From: Vreelandella halophila | Lineage (GTDB): Bacteria; Pseudomonadota; Gammaproteobacteria; Pseudomonadales; Oleiphilaceae | Direction of reading: 5' to 3' | DNA: 64,000 bases | Assembly (NCBI RefSeq): GCF_019903425.1 | Contig: NZ_JACHUZ010000013.1 | Span: forward strand, 2,176,361 to 2,240,360 | In this document: positions 35,875-50,080 of the stretch, one piece after another | How positions within the stretch are numbered: position 1 is the first letter of the stretch | Layout of the letters: each line of letters begins with the position of its first letter | The notes under the pieces: model-generated | Databases searched by the model: none | Told to the model about the DNA's origin: nothing | Seen by the model: only the letters and a program-made list of their open reading frames with translations | Made by a program: the position numbers and the translations under genes

Positions 35875-37084
35875 AGAACAGATTAAGGCAAGTCCGGACG
35901 CGCGGGGCCATTTCGGCGCCTACGGGGGGCGCTTTGTCTCCGAGACCCTGATTGACTCACTGGAACACCTGGAGAGCGAATACCGCCGGCTGCGTGAGGA
36001 CCCGGATTTCCTCGCGCGGTTCAACAGCGATCTGGCGGATTATGTGGGAAGACCCACCCCCCTGTACCACGCGGACCGTCTGAGCAGCGAACTCGGTGGC
36101 GCCTCCATATGGCTGAAGCGGGAAGATCTCTGCCACACCGGCGCCCACAAGGTGAACAACACCATCGGGCAGGCACTGCTGGCGAAGTTCCTGGGCAAGC
36201 CGCGCGTGATCGCGGAAACGGGCGCGGGCCAGCACGGCGTTGCCACCGCAACGGTGGCTGCACGGCTTGGCCTCAAGTGCAAGATCTACATGGGGGCCGA
36301 AGACGTACGCCGGCAGGCCGTTAACGTCTACCGGATGAAGCTTCTGGGTGCCGAAGTCGAAGCCGTTGAAGGCGGCACAAGAACACTCAAGGACGCCATG
36401 AACGAGGCGCTCCGGGACTGGGTTACCAATGTTGACGACACCTTCTACATCATTGGCACGGTAGCCGGCCCGCATCCCTATCCGATGCTAGTGCGTGATT
36501 TCCAGTCAGTGATTGGCCGTGAAACGCGGCAACAGTGCCTGGAAAAGAACGGCGCACTGCCGGACGCGCTGGTAGCCTGTGTTGGTGGCGGCTCCAACGC
36601 GATCGGGCTCTTCCATCCTTTCCTGGGTGATGAGTCCGTAACCATGTACGGCGTTGAGGCCGGCGGGTACGGCATCGAATCCGGTCAGCACGCGGCGCCG
36701 CTGAGTGCTGGCAGGCCCGGGGTGCTGCATGGCAATCGGACCTACCTTATGGAAGACGAGTTCGGCCAGATTTCCGGTACCCATTCGGTATCCGCCGGCC
36801 TGGACTATCCCGGCGTGGGGCCTGAGCACTCCTGGCTCAAGGATATCGGGCGTGTGAACTATGTATCAGTGACGGACGATGAAGCGATGGACGGTTTCCG
36901 GCGGCTGACAGCGGTAGAGGGCATCATGCCCGCGCTCGAAACCGCCCATGCCATCGCCTGGGCCATCAAGCTGGCACCCACAATGCGCCCGGACCAGTCC
37001 ATCGTCATCAACCTGTCTGGCCGTGGCGACAAGGACATCGACACCGTCGCCCGTATGGACAACATCCACGTGGAGGGGCGCTGA
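35861..37084 (+). CDS. trpB: TrpB, tryptophan synthase beta chain
   Basis: The 407-residue PLP enzyme condenses indole and serine. It shows [15 protein letters not shown], the PLP lysine in [25 protein letters not shown], and [10 protein letters not shown], which binds the PLP phosphate. It begins inside trpF and ends three bases before trpA, so trpFBA is a tightly coupled unit. Confidence 0.97.
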   Translation: MKLTEEQIKASPDARGHFGAYGGRFVSETLIDSLEHLESEYRRLREDPDFLARFNSDLADYVGRPTPLYHADRLSSELGGASIWLKREDLCHTGAHKVNNTIGQALLAKFLGKPRVIAETGAGQHGVATATVAARLGLKCKIYMGAEDVRRQAVNVYRMKLLGAEVEAVEGGTRTLKDAMNEALRDWVTNVDDTFYIIGTVAGPHPYPMLVRDFQSVIGRETRQQCLEKNGALPDALVACVGGGSNAIGLFHPFLGDESVTMYGVEAGGYGIESGQHAAPLSAGRPGVLHGNRTYLMEDEFGQISGTHSVSAGLDYPGVGPEHSWLKDIGRVNYVSVTDDEAMDGFRRLTAVEGIMPALETAHAIAWAIKLAPTMRPDQSIVINLSGRGDKDIDTVARMDNIHVEGR

Positions 37085-37087
37085 TCC

Positions 37088-37894
37088 ATGAGCCGAATTG
37101 AACAGCGACTCGGGGCTCTGGGCGAAAAGGGCCGCAAGGCCCTGATTCCCTATATTACCGCCGGTGACCCGAATACCGGGGAGACCCTGCGCATCATGCA
37201 CAGCCTGGTGGAATCCGGTGCGGATCTTATCGAACTCGGTGTGCCGTTCACCGATCCCATGGCGGATGGTCCGGTCATCCAGCGGGCCTGTGAGCGGGCC
37301 CTGGCCAGTGGCTGTACCAGCCGCGATGTGCTGGAGATCGTGCGCCGGTTCCGGGAGACGGATACGGAGACCCCGGTGGTGCTGATGGGCTATCTTAACC
37401 CTGTGGAAGCCATGGGTTATGAAACCTTTACTGAAAATGCTGCCCGGGCCGGCGTGGACGGTGTCCTGATGGTGGACCTGCCGCCCGAGGAGGCCGGCGA
37501 GGTTGTGCCGTGGTTCCGTGCCCAGGGCCTGGACCTGATCTTCCTGATTTCGCCCACCACCTCGGATGAACGCATCCGGCGTATGGGGGAATACAGCAGC
37601 GGTTATGTCTATTACGTCTCTCTCAAGGGCGTGACTGGATCCGCCAGTATCGATGCCGGTGCCGTGGAGGAGCGGGTCGCCCATATCCGGGAACTCACGG
37701 AACTGCCGGTCGGCGTCGGTTTCGGAATCCGTGATGCGGAAACAGCGGGCGCCATAGGAAAGGTTTCGGATGCTATTATCGTGGGCAGTGTTATTGTTGA
37801 CTGCATTGGCCGGCATCCCGAGGGGGGCGATTCACTGCACCAGGCGTTGAAATCCCTGGTGAAACCCCTCCGGGACAGCCTTGATACACCCTGA
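37088..37894 (+). CDS. trpA: TrpA, tryptophan synthase alpha chain
   Basis: The 268-residue subunit cleaves indole-3-glycerol phosphate and passes indole to Trp[20 protein letters not shown] holds the catalytic glutamate, [15 protein letters not shown] the catalytic aspartate, and [13 protein letters not shown] the phosphate site. accD follows after 15 bp; trpA-accD is a common gammaproteobacterial order. Confidence 0.97.
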   Translation: MSRIEQRLGALGEKGRKALIPYITAGDPNTGETLRIMHSLVESGADLIELGVPFTDPMADGPVIQRACERALASGCTSRDVLEIVRRFRETDTETPVVLMGYLNPVEAMGYETFTENAARAGVDGVLMVDLPPEEAGEVVPWFRAQGLDLIFLISPTTSDERIRRMGEYSSGYVYYVSLKGVTGSASIDAGAVEERVAHIRELTELPVGVGFGIRDAETAGAIGKVSDAIIVGSVIVDCIGRHPEGGDSLHQALKSLVKPLRDSLDTP

Positions 37895-37909
37895 GCCGGA
37901 GGACAGTTC

Positions 37910-38848
37910 ATGAGCAGCTGGCTCGACAAGATCATGCCCGGAATGATCCGTTCGGACGCGCAACAGCGTTCCACGGTTCCCGAAGGGCTCTGGAAGAAGT
38001 GCCCCAAATGCAACGGGTTTCTGTACCGCCCGGAGTTGGATCGCAATCTCAACGTGTGCCCGAAGTGCGAGCACCACATCCGGATCAACGCCCGTCGCCG
38101 TCTGGAAATCTTTTTTGACAATGCGGACAGCCGGGAGATTGCCGCAGACTTGGAACCGGTAGATCGCCTCAAGTTCAAGGACACCAAGCGCTACAAGGAC
38201 CGCCTGAGCCAGGCCCAGAAGAGTACCGGTGAAAAGGATGCCCTGGTCGCCATGGCCGGAACCGTACAGGACGTGCCGGTGGTGGCCGTCGCCTTTGAAT
38301 TCCAGTTCCTGGGCGGCTCCATGGGGCAGGTTGTGGGCGAGAAGTTCGTCCGTGCGGTGAACTTCTGTATTGAGGAGAACGTGCCCCTGGTGTGCTTCGC
38401 GGCCAGTGGTGGCGCGCGCATGCAGGAGGCGATCCTGTCGCTGATGCAGATGGCCAAGACTGCGGCCGCGCTTCAGCGCATGCGCGAGAAGGGGATCCCC
38501 TTCATCTCCGTGCTGACTGATCCGGTTTTCGGCGGTGTCTCCGCCAGTCTCGGTATGCTTGGCGATCTCAATATCGCCGAGCCCTACGCGCTGGTGGGCT
38601 TTGCTGGCCCGCGGGTGATCGAGCAGACAGTCCGGGAGAAACTGCCTGAAGGCTTCCAGCGCAGTGAGTTCCTGATTGAACACGGTGCGATTGACATGAT
38701 CGTCTCCCGCCACGAGATGCGTGATCGTATTGCCCATGTGCTGGCGAAGCTGCAGCGCCGCGAGCAGCCGCCGGAGGATGAGCACGAGCCGCTGGCCGAG
38801 CAGCTGCCCGAGGAGGAGGGCAGCGGTGACGCTAATGCCTCAGAGTGA
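37910..38848 (+). CDS. accD: AccD, acetyl-CoA carboxylase carboxyltransferase beta subunit
   Basis: The 312-residue subunit works with AccA to make malonyl-CoA. The zinc ribbon has cysteines C31, C34, C50 and C53 (CPKCNGFLY and NVCPKCEHH). The carboxyltransferase core contains [13 protein letters not shown] and [14 protein letters not shown]. The tail after residue ~285 is acidic and rich in glutamate. It overlaps folC by 23 bp. Confidence 0.97.
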   Translation: MSSWLDKIMPGMIRSDAQQRSTVPEGLWKKCPKCNGFLYRPELDRNLNVCPKCEHHIRINARRRLEIFFDNADSREIAADLEPVDRLKFKDTKRYKDRLSQAQKSTGEKDALVAMAGTVQDVPVVAVAFEFQFLGGSMGQVVGEKFVRAVNFCIEENVPLVCFAASGGARMQEAILSLMQMAKTAAALQRMREKGIPFISVLTDPVFGGVSASLGMLGDLNIAEPYALVGFAGPRVIEQTVREKLPEGFQRSEFLIEHGAIDMIVSRHEMRDRIAHVLAKLQRREQPPEDEHEPLAEQLPEEEGSGDANASE

Positions 38849-40031
38849 GGCCAGTCTGGATGACTGGCTGGCGTACCTCGAGTCGCTGCATGCCAGCGAG
38901 ATGGAGCTTGGCCTTGACCGGGTAATGGTCGTCTACCGGCGCCTTATGCCGGAAGGCCTGCCAGGCCGGGTGGTGATCATCGGTGGCACCAATGGCAAGG
39001 GCAGCACCCTCGCTGCCCTGGAATCCCTTTTGCTCTCCGGTGGGCACAGCACCGGCGCCTACACCTCGCCCCATATACGCCGCTTCAACGAGCGCATCCG
39101 TATCGATGGTGTAGAGGCCACGGACGCGGCCATCTGCAGGGCCATGGCGGCCGTTGAGCAGGCACGCCGCAATGTGCCGCTAACCTATTTCGAGTTCACA
39201 ACCCTGGCGGCATTCTGGCTTTTCCGGGAAGCGGGAGTGGCGTATCCACTGCTGGAGGTTGGCCTGGGTGGTCGCCTGGACGCAGTGAACGTGGCCGAAC
39301 CCGTACTCTCCATCATTACCGGCGTGGATTTGGATCATACCCAGTGGCTCGGCAATGACCGGGAACAGATCGGCTATGAAAAAGCCGGTATCCTGCGGGC
39401 GGCGCGGCCAGCGCTGTTCGGTGATCCGGACCCGCCTGCCTCGGTAACGGATCAGGCGGCCGCCCAGGCCATCCCGCTGCGCGTGCGCGGTCGGGATTTT
39501 GGTGGCGAGGACGGCCACGATGGCTTCTCGGCCCCCCAGCAGACGGCCCTGGCGGCCTTCGGCATGCTGGGGTTCGAAACGGGCCAAGATGCCCTTGCAA
39601 CCCTCAAAGAAGCACCCTTGCCGCCCGGACGGTTCCAGAGGTTGGACGGTACGCCGCCAGTGATCCTGGACGTGGGCCACAATCCCCAGGCAGCGCGCTG
39701 GCTGGCCAAACGTCTCAGAGACATTCCGGAGAGACCGGTAGAGGCCGTCTATGGCGCCATGGGCGACAAGGACCTTGAGGGCGTTGCCGGAGCGCTTGCC
39801 GATGTGATCGACGGTTGGCATCTCGCCGCGCTGCCGGGGTCGCGCGGGCTCACGGCACAGCAGGTCAATGACAGGATTTCCGGGACCATACCGGACGACC
39901 GGATCCGGACCACCCGGTCAGTCAGCGAAGCGCTGGCTTCAGCCCGCGAGGCGGCCGGTACGGATGGATGCATTGTGGTCTTCGGATCTTTCCTGACGGT
40001 GTCGGAGGCATTGGCCTTACTGGGGTCGTAA
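38826..40031 (+). CDS. folC: FolC, folylpolyglutamate / dihydrofolate synthase
   Basis: The 401-residue Mur-ligase-family enzyme adds glutamate to folates. It has the P-loop [41 protein letters not shown], and [14 protein letters not shown] chose GTG at 38826, with GAGGAGG about nine bases before it; ATG at 38835 is the alternative. Either start lies within the end of accD, so translation is coupled. The folate link with pabB in the same window is functional, not operonic. Confidence 0.94.
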   Translation: MTLMPQSEASLDDWLAYLESLHASEMELGLDRVMVVYRRLMPEGLPGRVVIIGGTNGKGSTLAALESLLLSGGHSTGAYTSPHIRRFNERIRIDGVEATDAAICRAMAAVEQARRNVPLTYFEFTTLAAFWLFREAGVAYPLLEVGLGGRLDAVNVAEPVLSIITGVDLDHTQWLGNDREQIGYEKAGILRAARPALFGDPDPPASVTDQAAAQAIPLRVRGRDFGGEDGHDGFSAPQQTALAAFGMLGFETGQDALATLKEAPLPPGRFQRLDGTPPVILDVGHNPQAARWLAKRLRDIPERPVEAVYGAMGDKDLEGVAGALADVIDGWHLAALPGSRGLTAQQVNDRISGTIPDDRIRTTRSVSEALASAREAAGTDGCIVVFGSFLTVSEALALLGS

Positions 40032-40096
40032 CTGGCCCCGGACTCATCAAAGCGGTTACACTCGCGCAGAACCAAAGACAACCGAGGCGCAGGGAT

Positions 40097-40687
40097 TTGG
40101 ACGGATTCAAACAGCGGATTATCGGGGCACTGATCATTGTCAGCCTGGCGGTGATCTTCCTGCCGATGCTTTTAGACGAACCGCATCAGGCTCGCCGGGA
40201 ACAGACCCTGGAGGTTCCACCGGAGCCGGAAATGGAACCGGTTGAGGCTCAGCAGCCCCGGGAGCCGCAAGTGCCGGAATCCGAAGAGGCGCCTGAGATT
40301 CCTATGGCGGACGAAGGCGAGGTCGAGCGTGACGGGACGCGTGAGGAGAGCGCCACGGTAACCAGGAATGAGTCAGAACCCGAGTCCGAATCCGAACTTG
40401 CAACTGGGTCCACACCCGAAGTTGAACAGGAAGAAAGCGGCGCGCTCAGGGGCGCCTGGCTGGTGCGTCTGGGCAGCTTCAGCAACCGCGACAATGCCCT
40501 GAAACTGCGCGACAGCGTGCGCGATCAGGGGATGGATGCCCACAGTGAAACGGTGGATAACGACAGCGGTACCTTCACACGCGTATTCGCGGGGCCCTTT
40601 GTGGATGAACAGAAAGCAGAGACCGCGATGGAGGAGCTCGAGAGCGAGTTCAACCTCGAGGCGATGGTGGTTGAAGGAGAAGAATAA
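40097..40687 (+). CDS. dedD: DedD-like SPOR-domain membrane protein
   Basis: The 196-residue protein begins LDGFKQRIIGALIIVSLAVIFLPMLLD: a short cytoplasmic start and one membrane helix (about residues 9-27). A proline/glutamate-rich periplasmic linker follows, and a C-terminal SPOR domain at about 118-192 (GAWLVRLGSFSNRDNALKLRD ... TRVFAGPFVDEQKA). SPOR domains bind denuded glycan at the division septum. The start is probably TTG at 40097, preceded by a G-rich AGGGAT; no ATG fits the conserved N-terminus. It lies between folC and cvpA, the DedD position. Confidence 0.88.
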   Translation: MDGFKQRIIGALIIVSLAVIFLPMLLDEPHQARREQTLEVPPEPEMEPVEAQQPREPQVPESEEAPEIPMADEGEVERDGTREESATVTRNESEPESESELATGSTPEVEQEESGALRGAWLVRLGSFSNRDNALKLRDSVRDQGMDAHSETVDNDSGTFTRVFAGPFVDEQKAETAMEELESEFNLEAMVVEGEE

Positions 40688-40753
40688 CGCCGGTTTGGCG
40701 GCTTCCCGATTCCTGCTAGAATAGCCGCTTCCTGAAAGCACTGGGGCCTCCGG

Positions 40754-41353
40754 ATGGACGCGCTGATCTGGATTGACTGGGTCATTATCGCCATTGTCGC
40801 CATCTCAACCCTGATCAGCCTGAAAAGAGGCTTCGTCAGGGAAGCCATGTCGCTTGTGATCTGGGTGGGCGCTTTCGTGATTGCCCGCACCTTTCACCCC
40901 AACATGCAGATGCTGCTGGCGGATACCGTCGGCAATCCCACGGTTCGTCTCATCGCAGCTTTCGGCATACTGTTCGTGGGCACACTGGTCGTGGGTGCCG
41001 TGGTGAACAATGCGCTCGGCCGGCTGGTGGAAGCCACCGGCCTCAGTGCCACCGACAGGACCCTGGGCATGTTCTTCGGCCTGGCACGTGGTCTGGTGGT
41101 GGTGCTGGTTGCGCTGGCGCTGCTGCGAATGACGCCGGTCACCGGAGACACCTGGTGGCGCGAGTCGGTCACCGTCCAGGAGCTCGGGCAGGTCGAGGCC
41201 TGGACGCGGGATGTGCTTGGTGACGAGATCGATGCGTTTCTGCCGGATGCGGAAGCCACCAGTGACGCCTCCGGAGAGGCCATGCAGGAAGGCGCAAAGC
41301 GCCTTATCGAGATGCAGGAAGACCGATCCCAATCCCCAGCAACCGCGGAGTAA
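40754..41353 (+). CDS. cvpA: CvpA family membrane protein
   Basis: The 199-residue protein has four membrane helices (for example WIDWVIIAIVAISTLIS and LIAAFGILFVGTLVVGAVV). It has the conserved CvpA loop KRGFVREAMSLVIWVGAFVIA and the GLARGLVVVLVAL helix. CvpA is linked to colicin V production and envelope stress tolerance and sits before purF in many proteobacteria; the molecular role is unclear. purF starts nine bases downstream. Confidence 0.93.
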   Translation: MDALIWIDWVIIAIVAISTLISLKRGFVREAMSLVIWVGAFVIARTFHPNMQMLLADTVGNPTVRLIAAFGILFVGTLVVGAVVNNALGRLVEATGLSATDRTLGMFFGLARGLVVVLVALALLRMTPVTGDTWWRESVTVQELGQVEAWTRDVLGDEIDAFLPDAEATSDASGEAMQEGAKRLIEMQEDRSQSPATAE

Positions 41354-41362
41354 CCCAATCCG

Positions 41363-42883
41363 ATGTGTGGAATCGTTGGCATCGTTGGTACGACCAACGT
41401 CAACCAGTCGCTCTATGATGCACTGACTGTACTTCAGCACCGGGGCCAGGATGCCGCAGGCATCGTGACCTTCGAGAATGAGCGCTTTTTCCTGCGCAAA
41501 GACAACGGCCTGGTCAAGGATGTCTTCCGTACGCGCCACATGCGCCGTCTGGTGGGCAATGTGGGCATCGGCCATGTGCGCTATCCCACCGCCGGCACCT
41601 CCAGCTCCGCCGAGGCGCAGCCGTTCTACGTCAACAGCCCCTATGGGATAACACTGGCGCATAACGGCAACCTGACGAACACCGAAGAGCTGGCGAACGA
41701 CGTATTCCGCTCGGACCTGCGGCACATCAATACCAACTCGGATTCCGAGGTACTGCTCAACGTCTTTGCCCACGAGCTCCAGAAAAAGGGCAAGCTGAAC
41801 CCGACCAGTGAGGATGTGTTCGATGCGGTACGCACCGTTCACCGGCGCGCCCGTGGCGCCTATGCCGCCATCGCCATGATCACCGGCTATGGGATTGTGG
41901 GCTTCCGTGATCCCAATGGTATCCGGCCTGCCTGTTTCGGTATGCGCGAGACGCCTGAGGGCAGGGAATACATGATCGCGTCCGAAAGCGTGGCGCTGGC
42001 GTCCCAGGGATTTGAGCTGATTCGGGACATCGCTCCGGGCGAAGCGGTCTACATCGAGACGGATGGCAGTCTCTATACCCAGCAGTGCGCCGAATCACCG
42101 AAGCTCAATCCCTGCATTTTCGAGCATGTGTATTTCGCGCGCCCTGACTCCATCATCGACAACATCTCCGTCTACAAGTCGCGGCTGCGCATGGGCGAGG
42201 CCCTAGCGGGTAAGATCAAGCGCGAGATGCCCGACCACGATATCGATGTGGTTATCCCCATACCGGACACCAGCCGCACCTCAGCCCTGCCGCTGGCCTA
42301 TGATCTCGGGGTCAAGTTCCGTGAGGGACTGATCAAGAATCATTACATTGGGCGGACCTTCATCATGCCCGGCCAGACCATGCGCAAGCGCTCCGTACGC
42401 CAGAAGCTCAACCCGATCGAGTTGGAATTTCGGGGCAAGAACGTGCTGCTGGTGGACGATTCCATCGTGCGCGGCACCACCTGCCAGGAAATCGTGCAGA
42501 TGGTCCGTGATTCGGGCGCGAGGAAGGTCTACTTCGCCTCGGCCGCGCCGCCGGTACGCTATCCCAATGTGTACGGCATCGACATGCCGGCAGCCAACGA
42601 GCTGATCGCCCACGGGCGTACCGAGAAGGAAGTGCAGGAGCTGATCGGCGCGGACTGGCTGATCTATCAGGACCTGGATGACCTGATCGCCTGTGCCCGG
42701 GAGGGGAACGAAGCGATCAGAGAGTTCGACTGCTCGGTGTTCAACGGCTATTACCCCACCGGGGATGTAACCGAGGAATACTTGGCGCGTCTGGAAGAGG
42801 AACGCTCGGAAGCGAAGAGGAACGAGCGGAACAAAGAACTGACGGCGGACAGCGACGTCATCGATATGCATAACGACGAGTAA
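41363..42883 (+). CDS. purF: PurF, amidophosphoribosyltransferase
   Basis: The 506-residue enzyme commits PRPP to purine synthesis. The N-terminal glutamine amidotransferase domain starts MCGIVGIVG, where C2 becomes the nucleophile after methionine removal. The phosphoribosyltransferase domain carries [18 protein letters not shown] as the PRPP-binding loop. The proteobacterial, iron-sulfur-free type is suggested by the short N-terminus. metZ starts four bases after the stop. Confidence 0.97.
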   Translation: MCGIVGIVGTTNVNQSLYDALTVLQHRGQDAAGIVTFENERFFLRKDNGLVKDVFRTRHMRRLVGNVGIGHVRYPTAGTSSSAEAQPFYVNSPYGITLAHNGNLTNTEELANDVFRSDLRHINTNSDSEVLLNVFAHELQKKGKLNPTSEDVFDAVRTVHRRARGAYAAIAMITGYGIVGFRDPNGIRPACFGMRETPEGREYMIASESVALASQGFELIRDIAPGEAVYIETDGSLYTQQCAESPKLNPCIFEHVYFARPDSIIDNISVYKSRLRMGEALAGKIKREMPDHDIDVVIPIPDTSRTSALPLAYDLGVKFREGLIKNHYIGRTFIMPGQTMRKRSVRQKLNPIELEFRGKNVLLVDDSIVRGTTCQEIVQMVRDSGARKVYFASAAPPVRYPNVYGIDMPAANELIAHGRTEKEVQELIGADWLIYQDLDDLIACAREGNEAIREFDCSVFNGYYPTGDVTEEYLARLEEERSEAKRNERNKELTADSDVIDMHNDE

Positions 42884-42887
42884 ACGC

Positions 42888-44096
42888 ATGAGTGATTCCA
42901 GCAAACAGGTGCCGCACGCGGATCTGGCCGGCACCCGGGTCGAAACCCGGGCCGTGCGGGCGGGCCAGCGGCGGACCCCGGAGCTTGAGCACAGCGAGGC
43001 GCTCTATCCCACCTCCAGCTTTGTGTATAACAGCGCGGCCCAGGCGGCGGCGCGTTTTGCCGGGGATGAACCGGGCAATATCTACTCCCGTTTCACCAAT
43101 CCCACGGTTGCCACCTTTGAGGACCGCATTGCCGCGATGGAAGGCGGCGAACGCGGGGTGGCCACCGCCTCGGGTATGGCCGCCATCCTTGCCACCTTCA
43201 TGGGCCTGCTCCAGCACGGTGATCACATTGTCTGCTCCCGTGGGGTCTTCGGCACCACCACGGTTCTGCTGCAGAAATACATGGCCCGTTTCGGTATCGA
43301 AACCACCTTCGTGGACCTGACCAGCCAGGCGGAGTGGGAAGCGGCGATCCGGCCCGAGACCCGAATGCTCTTTCTTGAGACCCCTTCCAATCCGCTGGGC
43401 GAGATTGCCGACATGGAAGCCCTGGCGACCCTGGCGCACAGTAATGAGGCGCTGCTGGTGGTGGACAACTGCCTGTGTACCCCCGTTCTGCAGCAGCCGT
43501 TCCGCCATGGGGCGGACATCGTCATCCATTCCGCCACCAAGTACCTGGACGGCCAGGGCCGCTGCGTGGGCGGTGCCGTGGTCGGCAGCCAGCAGCTGAT
43601 GGAAGAGGTTCATGGTGTCATCCGTACGGCCGGGCCGACGATGAGCCCGTTCAACGCCTGGGTCTTCCTCAAGGGCCTGGAAACCCTGTCGCTGCGCATG
43701 AAGGCCCATTCCGAGAATGCCCTCAGGGTGGCGCAGTGGCTGCGTGAACAACCGGCCATCGAGACGGTTCTCTACGCCGGCCTGCCGGATCACCCGCAGA
43801 ACGAACTGGCACGGCACCAGCAGAGTGGTGGCAGCGGCGTGGTGTCCTTCCGGGTCAGCGGCGGTCGCGAGCAGGCGTGGAACCTGATTGACCGCCTCAA
43901 CCTGTTCTCGATCACCGCCAACCTGGGCGATGCCAAGAGCACGGTGACCCATCCGGCGACCACCACGCACGGACGGCTGTCCGATGAGGACAAGGAACGG
44001 GGTGGTATCACGGAAAACCTGGTGCGGCTGTCTGTTGGTCTGGAATCAGTCGAGGACCTTATCGAGGATCTTGAGCGGGCACTTTCCGGCGGTTGA
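42888..44096 (+). CDS. metZ: MetZ, O-succinylhomoserine sulfhydrylase
   Basis: The 402-residue PLP enzyme of the Cys/Met metabolism family makes homocysteine directly from O-succinylhomoserine and sulfide. It shows NIYSRFTNPTVATFEDRIAAMEGG, VVDNCLCTPVLQQP and the PLP lysine K218 in HSATKYLDGQGRCVGG. The opening TRAVRAGQRRTPELEHSEALYPTS is the MetZ type. Its sulfide would come from the CysH route encoded near the start of the window. Confidence 0.94.
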   Translation: MSDSSKQVPHADLAGTRVETRAVRAGQRRTPELEHSEALYPTSSFVYNSAAQAAARFAGDEPGNIYSRFTNPTVATFEDRIAAMEGGERGVATASGMAAILATFMGLLQHGDHIVCSRGVFGTTTVLLQKYMARFGIETTFVDLTSQAEWEAAIRPETRMLFLETPSNPLGEIADMEALATLAHSNEALLVVDNCLCTPVLQQPFRHGADIVIHSATKYLDGQGRCVGGAVVGSQQLMEEVHGVIRTAGPTMSPFNAWVFLKGLETLSLRMKAHSENALRVAQWLREQPAIETVLYAGLPDHPQNELARHQQSGGSGVVSFRVSGGREQAWNLIDRLNLFSITANLGDAKSTVTHPATTTHGRLSDEDKERGGITENLVRLSVGLESVEDLIEDLERALSGG

Positions 44097-44168
44097 ACGA
44101 ATGATTGCCGCTTGGACATGTTCTGGCGAATCAGGCCATTACATGTTTAACTTGGGGCAAAGGATCAA

Positions 44169-46754
44169 GTGGACGCTATGGCACAGGGTAAATCCGGACA
44201 GGCGCGGCAGGAGACAGGTCACCGGGGCCAGACGCGCTTCCGTGAGCTGCTGGCCCAGGGAGGGCGTGAAGGCGCGCTGATTGCCCTGATTGTGCTGTGC
44301 GTCTATTTGGTGATGGCGCTGGTCTCCCACAATCCGTCCGATCCTGGCTGGGCCAGCATCGGCCATGAGCTGGACGCCACCAACTACGCCGGTCGCAGTG
44401 GTGCCTGGCTCTCAAGCCTCCTGGTAACCTTCTTCGGGGAACTGGCCTGGCTGTTCCCGGTGCTGGCCGGCTGGTGCGCCATTGTCCTGTACCGCAACCG
44501 CGGCACCTATCCAGATTTCCACTGGCCCCTGTTCTTCCTGCGTACCGGTGGTTTCGTGCTGTTCCTTTCCGCCAGCTGTGGCCTGTTCGGGCTTTACTCT
44601 TTCTTCGGGCTGGGGCCGGATTCCGGAGGGGTGCTTGGCAGCGAGATGGCCATGACCCTGGTCTCCATGCTCAACCGGCCCGCAACCACGCTGATTTTGG
44701 GGGCAATAGCGCTGTTTGGGCTGACGCTGGTAACAGGCCTGTCCTGGATCGCCACGATTGATCGTATCGGGCATGGCGCCGTTATGCTCGGGCGCGGGGT
44801 GGCGTGGAGTGGCCGTGCCGTTACCGGCGCCCTGGGCCGGATGCGCCGGAAAGCGGGCGAAGTGCGCCAGGCCCGCCTGGATGCACCGAAGAAAACAGAA
44901 CCGCCCATTGTGAATCGGCGTGTGGATGAACCCTCGCCGGGGCTTCTCGAACGGCTGGCGCAGCGCTTCAGGCGTGGCCGTTCCGGATCTGGTAAGCCGG
45001 AGCAGAAACGGCGTGAACCCGTTATGGGCGACGAAGCGGAACCGGAGCAGCCCTCACTGCCGCTGGTGGTGGATACCGTCGAGGATACATCCGCGGTATC
45101 CGATGGAGGTGGAGAAGCCGACCAGCAGGCGGTGACGATTACACGCTTCCAGGGTCAGGGTGCGGGTAGGGCGCAGCCAGAGTCCGAGCAGAAGAAAGAG
45201 AAAGGAAAACGGGGCCGTCGGGGTAACGGCAAGGCGGCTGATAAAGGACAGAGCCCTGTGCCACCGGTCAGCCTTCTGGACGAACCGGGGCCCCACAAGA
45301 AACAGGGCTATTCAGCGGATTCGCTGCAGTACATGTCGCGCCTGCTGGAGGAAAAGCTGGCGGACTTCGGCGTGGCCGTGGAGGTGGTCGAGGTCAATCC
45401 GGGGCCGGTGATCACCCGCTTCGAGATCAAGCCGGCCGCCGGCGTGAAGGTCAGCAGGATTTCCAACCTGGCGAAGGATCTGGCGCGGGCCCTGGCGGTC
45501 TACAGCGTCCGCGTGGTGGAGGTGATTCCGGGCAAGTCGGTGGTGGGCATTGAGATCCCGAACGAGGAACGGGAGATGGTGAAGCTCTCCGAGATTCTGT
45601 CCTCGTCCAGCTACTCAAAGTCAGGGTCTGCCCTGACGCTGGCGTTGGGTAATGACATCGGTGGCGAGCCGGTGGTGGCGGATCTCGGCAAGATGCCGCA
45701 CCTGCTGGTGGCCGGTACCACGGGCTCGGGCAAGTCCGTGGGCGTGAATGCCATGATCCTGAGCATGCTCCTCAAGGCCACGCCCGAGGAAGTGCGCATG
45801 ATCATGATCGACCCCAAGATGCTAGAGCTGTCGATTTACGAGGGGATTCCACATCTGCTGGCACCGGTGGTCACGGACATGAAGGAGGCCGCCAATGCGC
45901 TGCGCTGGTGCGTGGCGGAAATGGAACGCCGCTACCAGCTTATGTCCTCCCAGGGTGTGCGCAATCTTGCCGGTTACAACCGCAAGGTGCGGGATGCGCG
46001 TGAGCGTGGCGAGCCCATCAGGGACCCACTGTGGAACCCGCAGAACGCGCTGGATCCCAGTGAGGACGCGCGCCCTGAACTCGAGCCACTGCCGTACATT
46101 GTGGTTGTTGTGGATGAGTTCGCCGACATGATGATGATCGTGGGCAAGAAGGTGGAAGAGCTCATCGCCCGCATTGCCCAAAAGGCGCGGGCGGCCGGCA
46201 TCCATCTGATCCTGGCGACCCAGCGGCCCTCGGTGGATGTGATCACCGGCCTGATCAAGGCGAACATCCCTACGCGGGCGTCGTTCTCCGTGCAGTCCAA
46301 GGTGGACTCGCGCACAGTGCTGGACCAGGGCGGTGCCGAGCAGCTCCTGGGTAACGGCGACATGCTGTACCTGCCCCCTGGGTCCAGCAATCCCGAGCGG
46401 GTGCATGGTGCCTTTGTGGACGACGACGAGGTGCACCGGGTGGTCGAGGCCTGGAAACAGCGCGGCGAGCCGGATTATGTGGAGGACGTGCTCAGTGGCG
46501 GAGACAGTGACAGTGTCCCGGGAATCTCTGCCATGGGGGGCGAGGACAGCGAACAGGACGCGCTCTTTGACGAGGCTGTAGCGTTCGTCACCGAGAGTGG
46601 CCGGGTATCGATCTCCTCTGTGCAACGCAAATTCAAGATTGGATACAACCGGGCGGCCAACCTGGTGGAAGCCATGGAGTCGGCGGGTGTTGTCAGTGCC
46701 GCCGGCCAGAATGGTTCCCGCGAGGTACTCGCCGCCCCGCCACCGAGAGACTAG
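44169..46754 (+). CDS. ftsK: FtsK, DNA translocase coupling division and chromosome segregation
   Basis: The 861-residue protein has an N-terminal domain with four to five membrane helices (about residues 38-195). A charged linker follows (about 225-375, shorter than in E. coli). The motor has Walker [15 protein letters not shown] near 515-525 and Walker [13 protein letters not shown] near 640. The C-terminal gamma winged helix (about 795-855, [22 protein letters not shown]) reads KOPS sites. GTG at 44169 follows AAAGGA; ATG at 44178 is possible. lolA begins at the base after its stop. Confidence 0.95.
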   Translation: MDAMAQGKSGQARQETGHRGQTRFRELLAQGGREGALIALIVLCVYLVMALVSHNPSDPGWASIGHELDATNYAGRSGAWLSSLLVTFFGELAWLFPVLAGWCAIVLYRNRGTYPDFHWPLFFLRTGGFVLFLSASCGLFGLYSFFGLGPDSGGVLGSEMAMTLVSMLNRPATTLILGAIALFGLTLVTGLSWIATIDRIGHGAVMLGRGVAWSGRAVTGALGRMRRKAGEVRQARLDAPKKTEPPIVNRRVDEPSPGLLERLAQRFRRGRSGSGKPEQKRREPVMGDEAEPEQPSLPLVVDTVEDTSAVSDGGGEADQQAVTITRFQGQGAGRAQPESEQKKEKGKRGRRGNGKAADKGQSPVPPVSLLDEPGPHKKQGYSADSLQYMSRLLEEKLADFGVAVEVVEVNPGPVITRFEIKPAAGVKVSRISNLAKDLARALAVYSVRVVEVIPGKSVVGIEIPNEEREMVKLSEILSSSSYSKSGSALTLALGNDIGGEPVVADLGKMPHLLVAGTTGSGKSVGVNAMILSMLLKATPEEVRMIMIDPKMLELSIYEGIPHLLAPVVTDMKEAANALRWCVAEMERRYQLMSSQGVRNLAGYNRKVRDARERGEPIRDPLWNPQNALDPSEDARPELEPLPYIVVVVDEFADMMMIVGKKVEELIARIAQKARAAGIHLILATQRPSVDVITGLIKANIPTRASFSVQSKVDSRTVLDQGGAEQLLGNGDMLYLPPGSSNPERVHGAFVDDDEVHRVVEAWKQRGEPDYVEDVLSGGDSDSVPGISAMGGEDSEQDALFDEAVAFVTESGRVSISSVQRKFKIGYNRAANLVEAMESAGVVSAAGQNGSREVLAAPPPRD

Positions 46755-47413
46755 ATGATGACAAGATGGATCCCGATCACACTGATTATGCTTTGTCTGT
46801 CAGCCCTGCCGGCCTTCGGCCAATCGGCTGATACAGAGGATGCCGCCGAACTGCTCAGCAAGCGGCTTGCGGATTACAGCAGCTATCAGGCGGATTTTGA
46901 ACAGACGGTGCAGAGCCCTGATGGTGAACGGCTGCAGAAGACCACGGGTGAACTGAGTGCCCGGCGTGGCGGTGACTTTTTCTGGCATACCGATCCGCCG
47001 ATGGAACAGAAGATTGTGACCTCCGGGGAAAAGGTTCGTGTCTATGACCCGGACCTGCGCCAGGTGACCATCTATCCGCTTGAAGAACGCATCGCCTCAA
47101 CCCCGGCGCTGCTGCTCTCCGGTGAGGTGGGCAACCTGTCGGAAACTTTCCGGATCCGTCGGGAGACAACCAGTGAGGGCGAGCGGTTCATTCTGGAGCC
47201 ACGGGATAAGGACACACTCTTCCTGGAACTCAGCATGCGCTTTGATAAGGAAGGCGTACTCCAGGGCATGCGGCTGCACGACTCGCTTGACCAGCGCAGC
47301 GACCTGCAGTTCCGTGATGTGGTTCTCAATGAATCCATTCCCGATGAGCGCTTCGAGCTGGACGCGCCGGATGATGTGGATGTGATCCGCAACGAGGGCA
47401 ACGGAGCCCGCTG

Positions 47414-47414
<1 letters not shown>
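46755..47414 (+). CDS. lolA: LolA, outer-membrane lipoprotein carrier
   Basis: The 219-residue periplasmic chaperone has a signal peptide (MMTRWIPITLIMLCLSALPAFG, cleaved before QSA). The mature LolA core is recognised by YSSYQADFEQTVQSPDG, GDFFWHTDPPMEQKIVTSG and VRVYDPDLRQVTIYPL. It carries lipoproteins from LolCDE to LolB. The first two codons are ATG. Its stop shares one base with the rarA start, as in Pseudomonas ftsK-lolA-rarA. Confidence 0.95.
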
Positions 47415-50075
<2,661 letters not shown>

Positions 50076-50080
50076 AGCCG

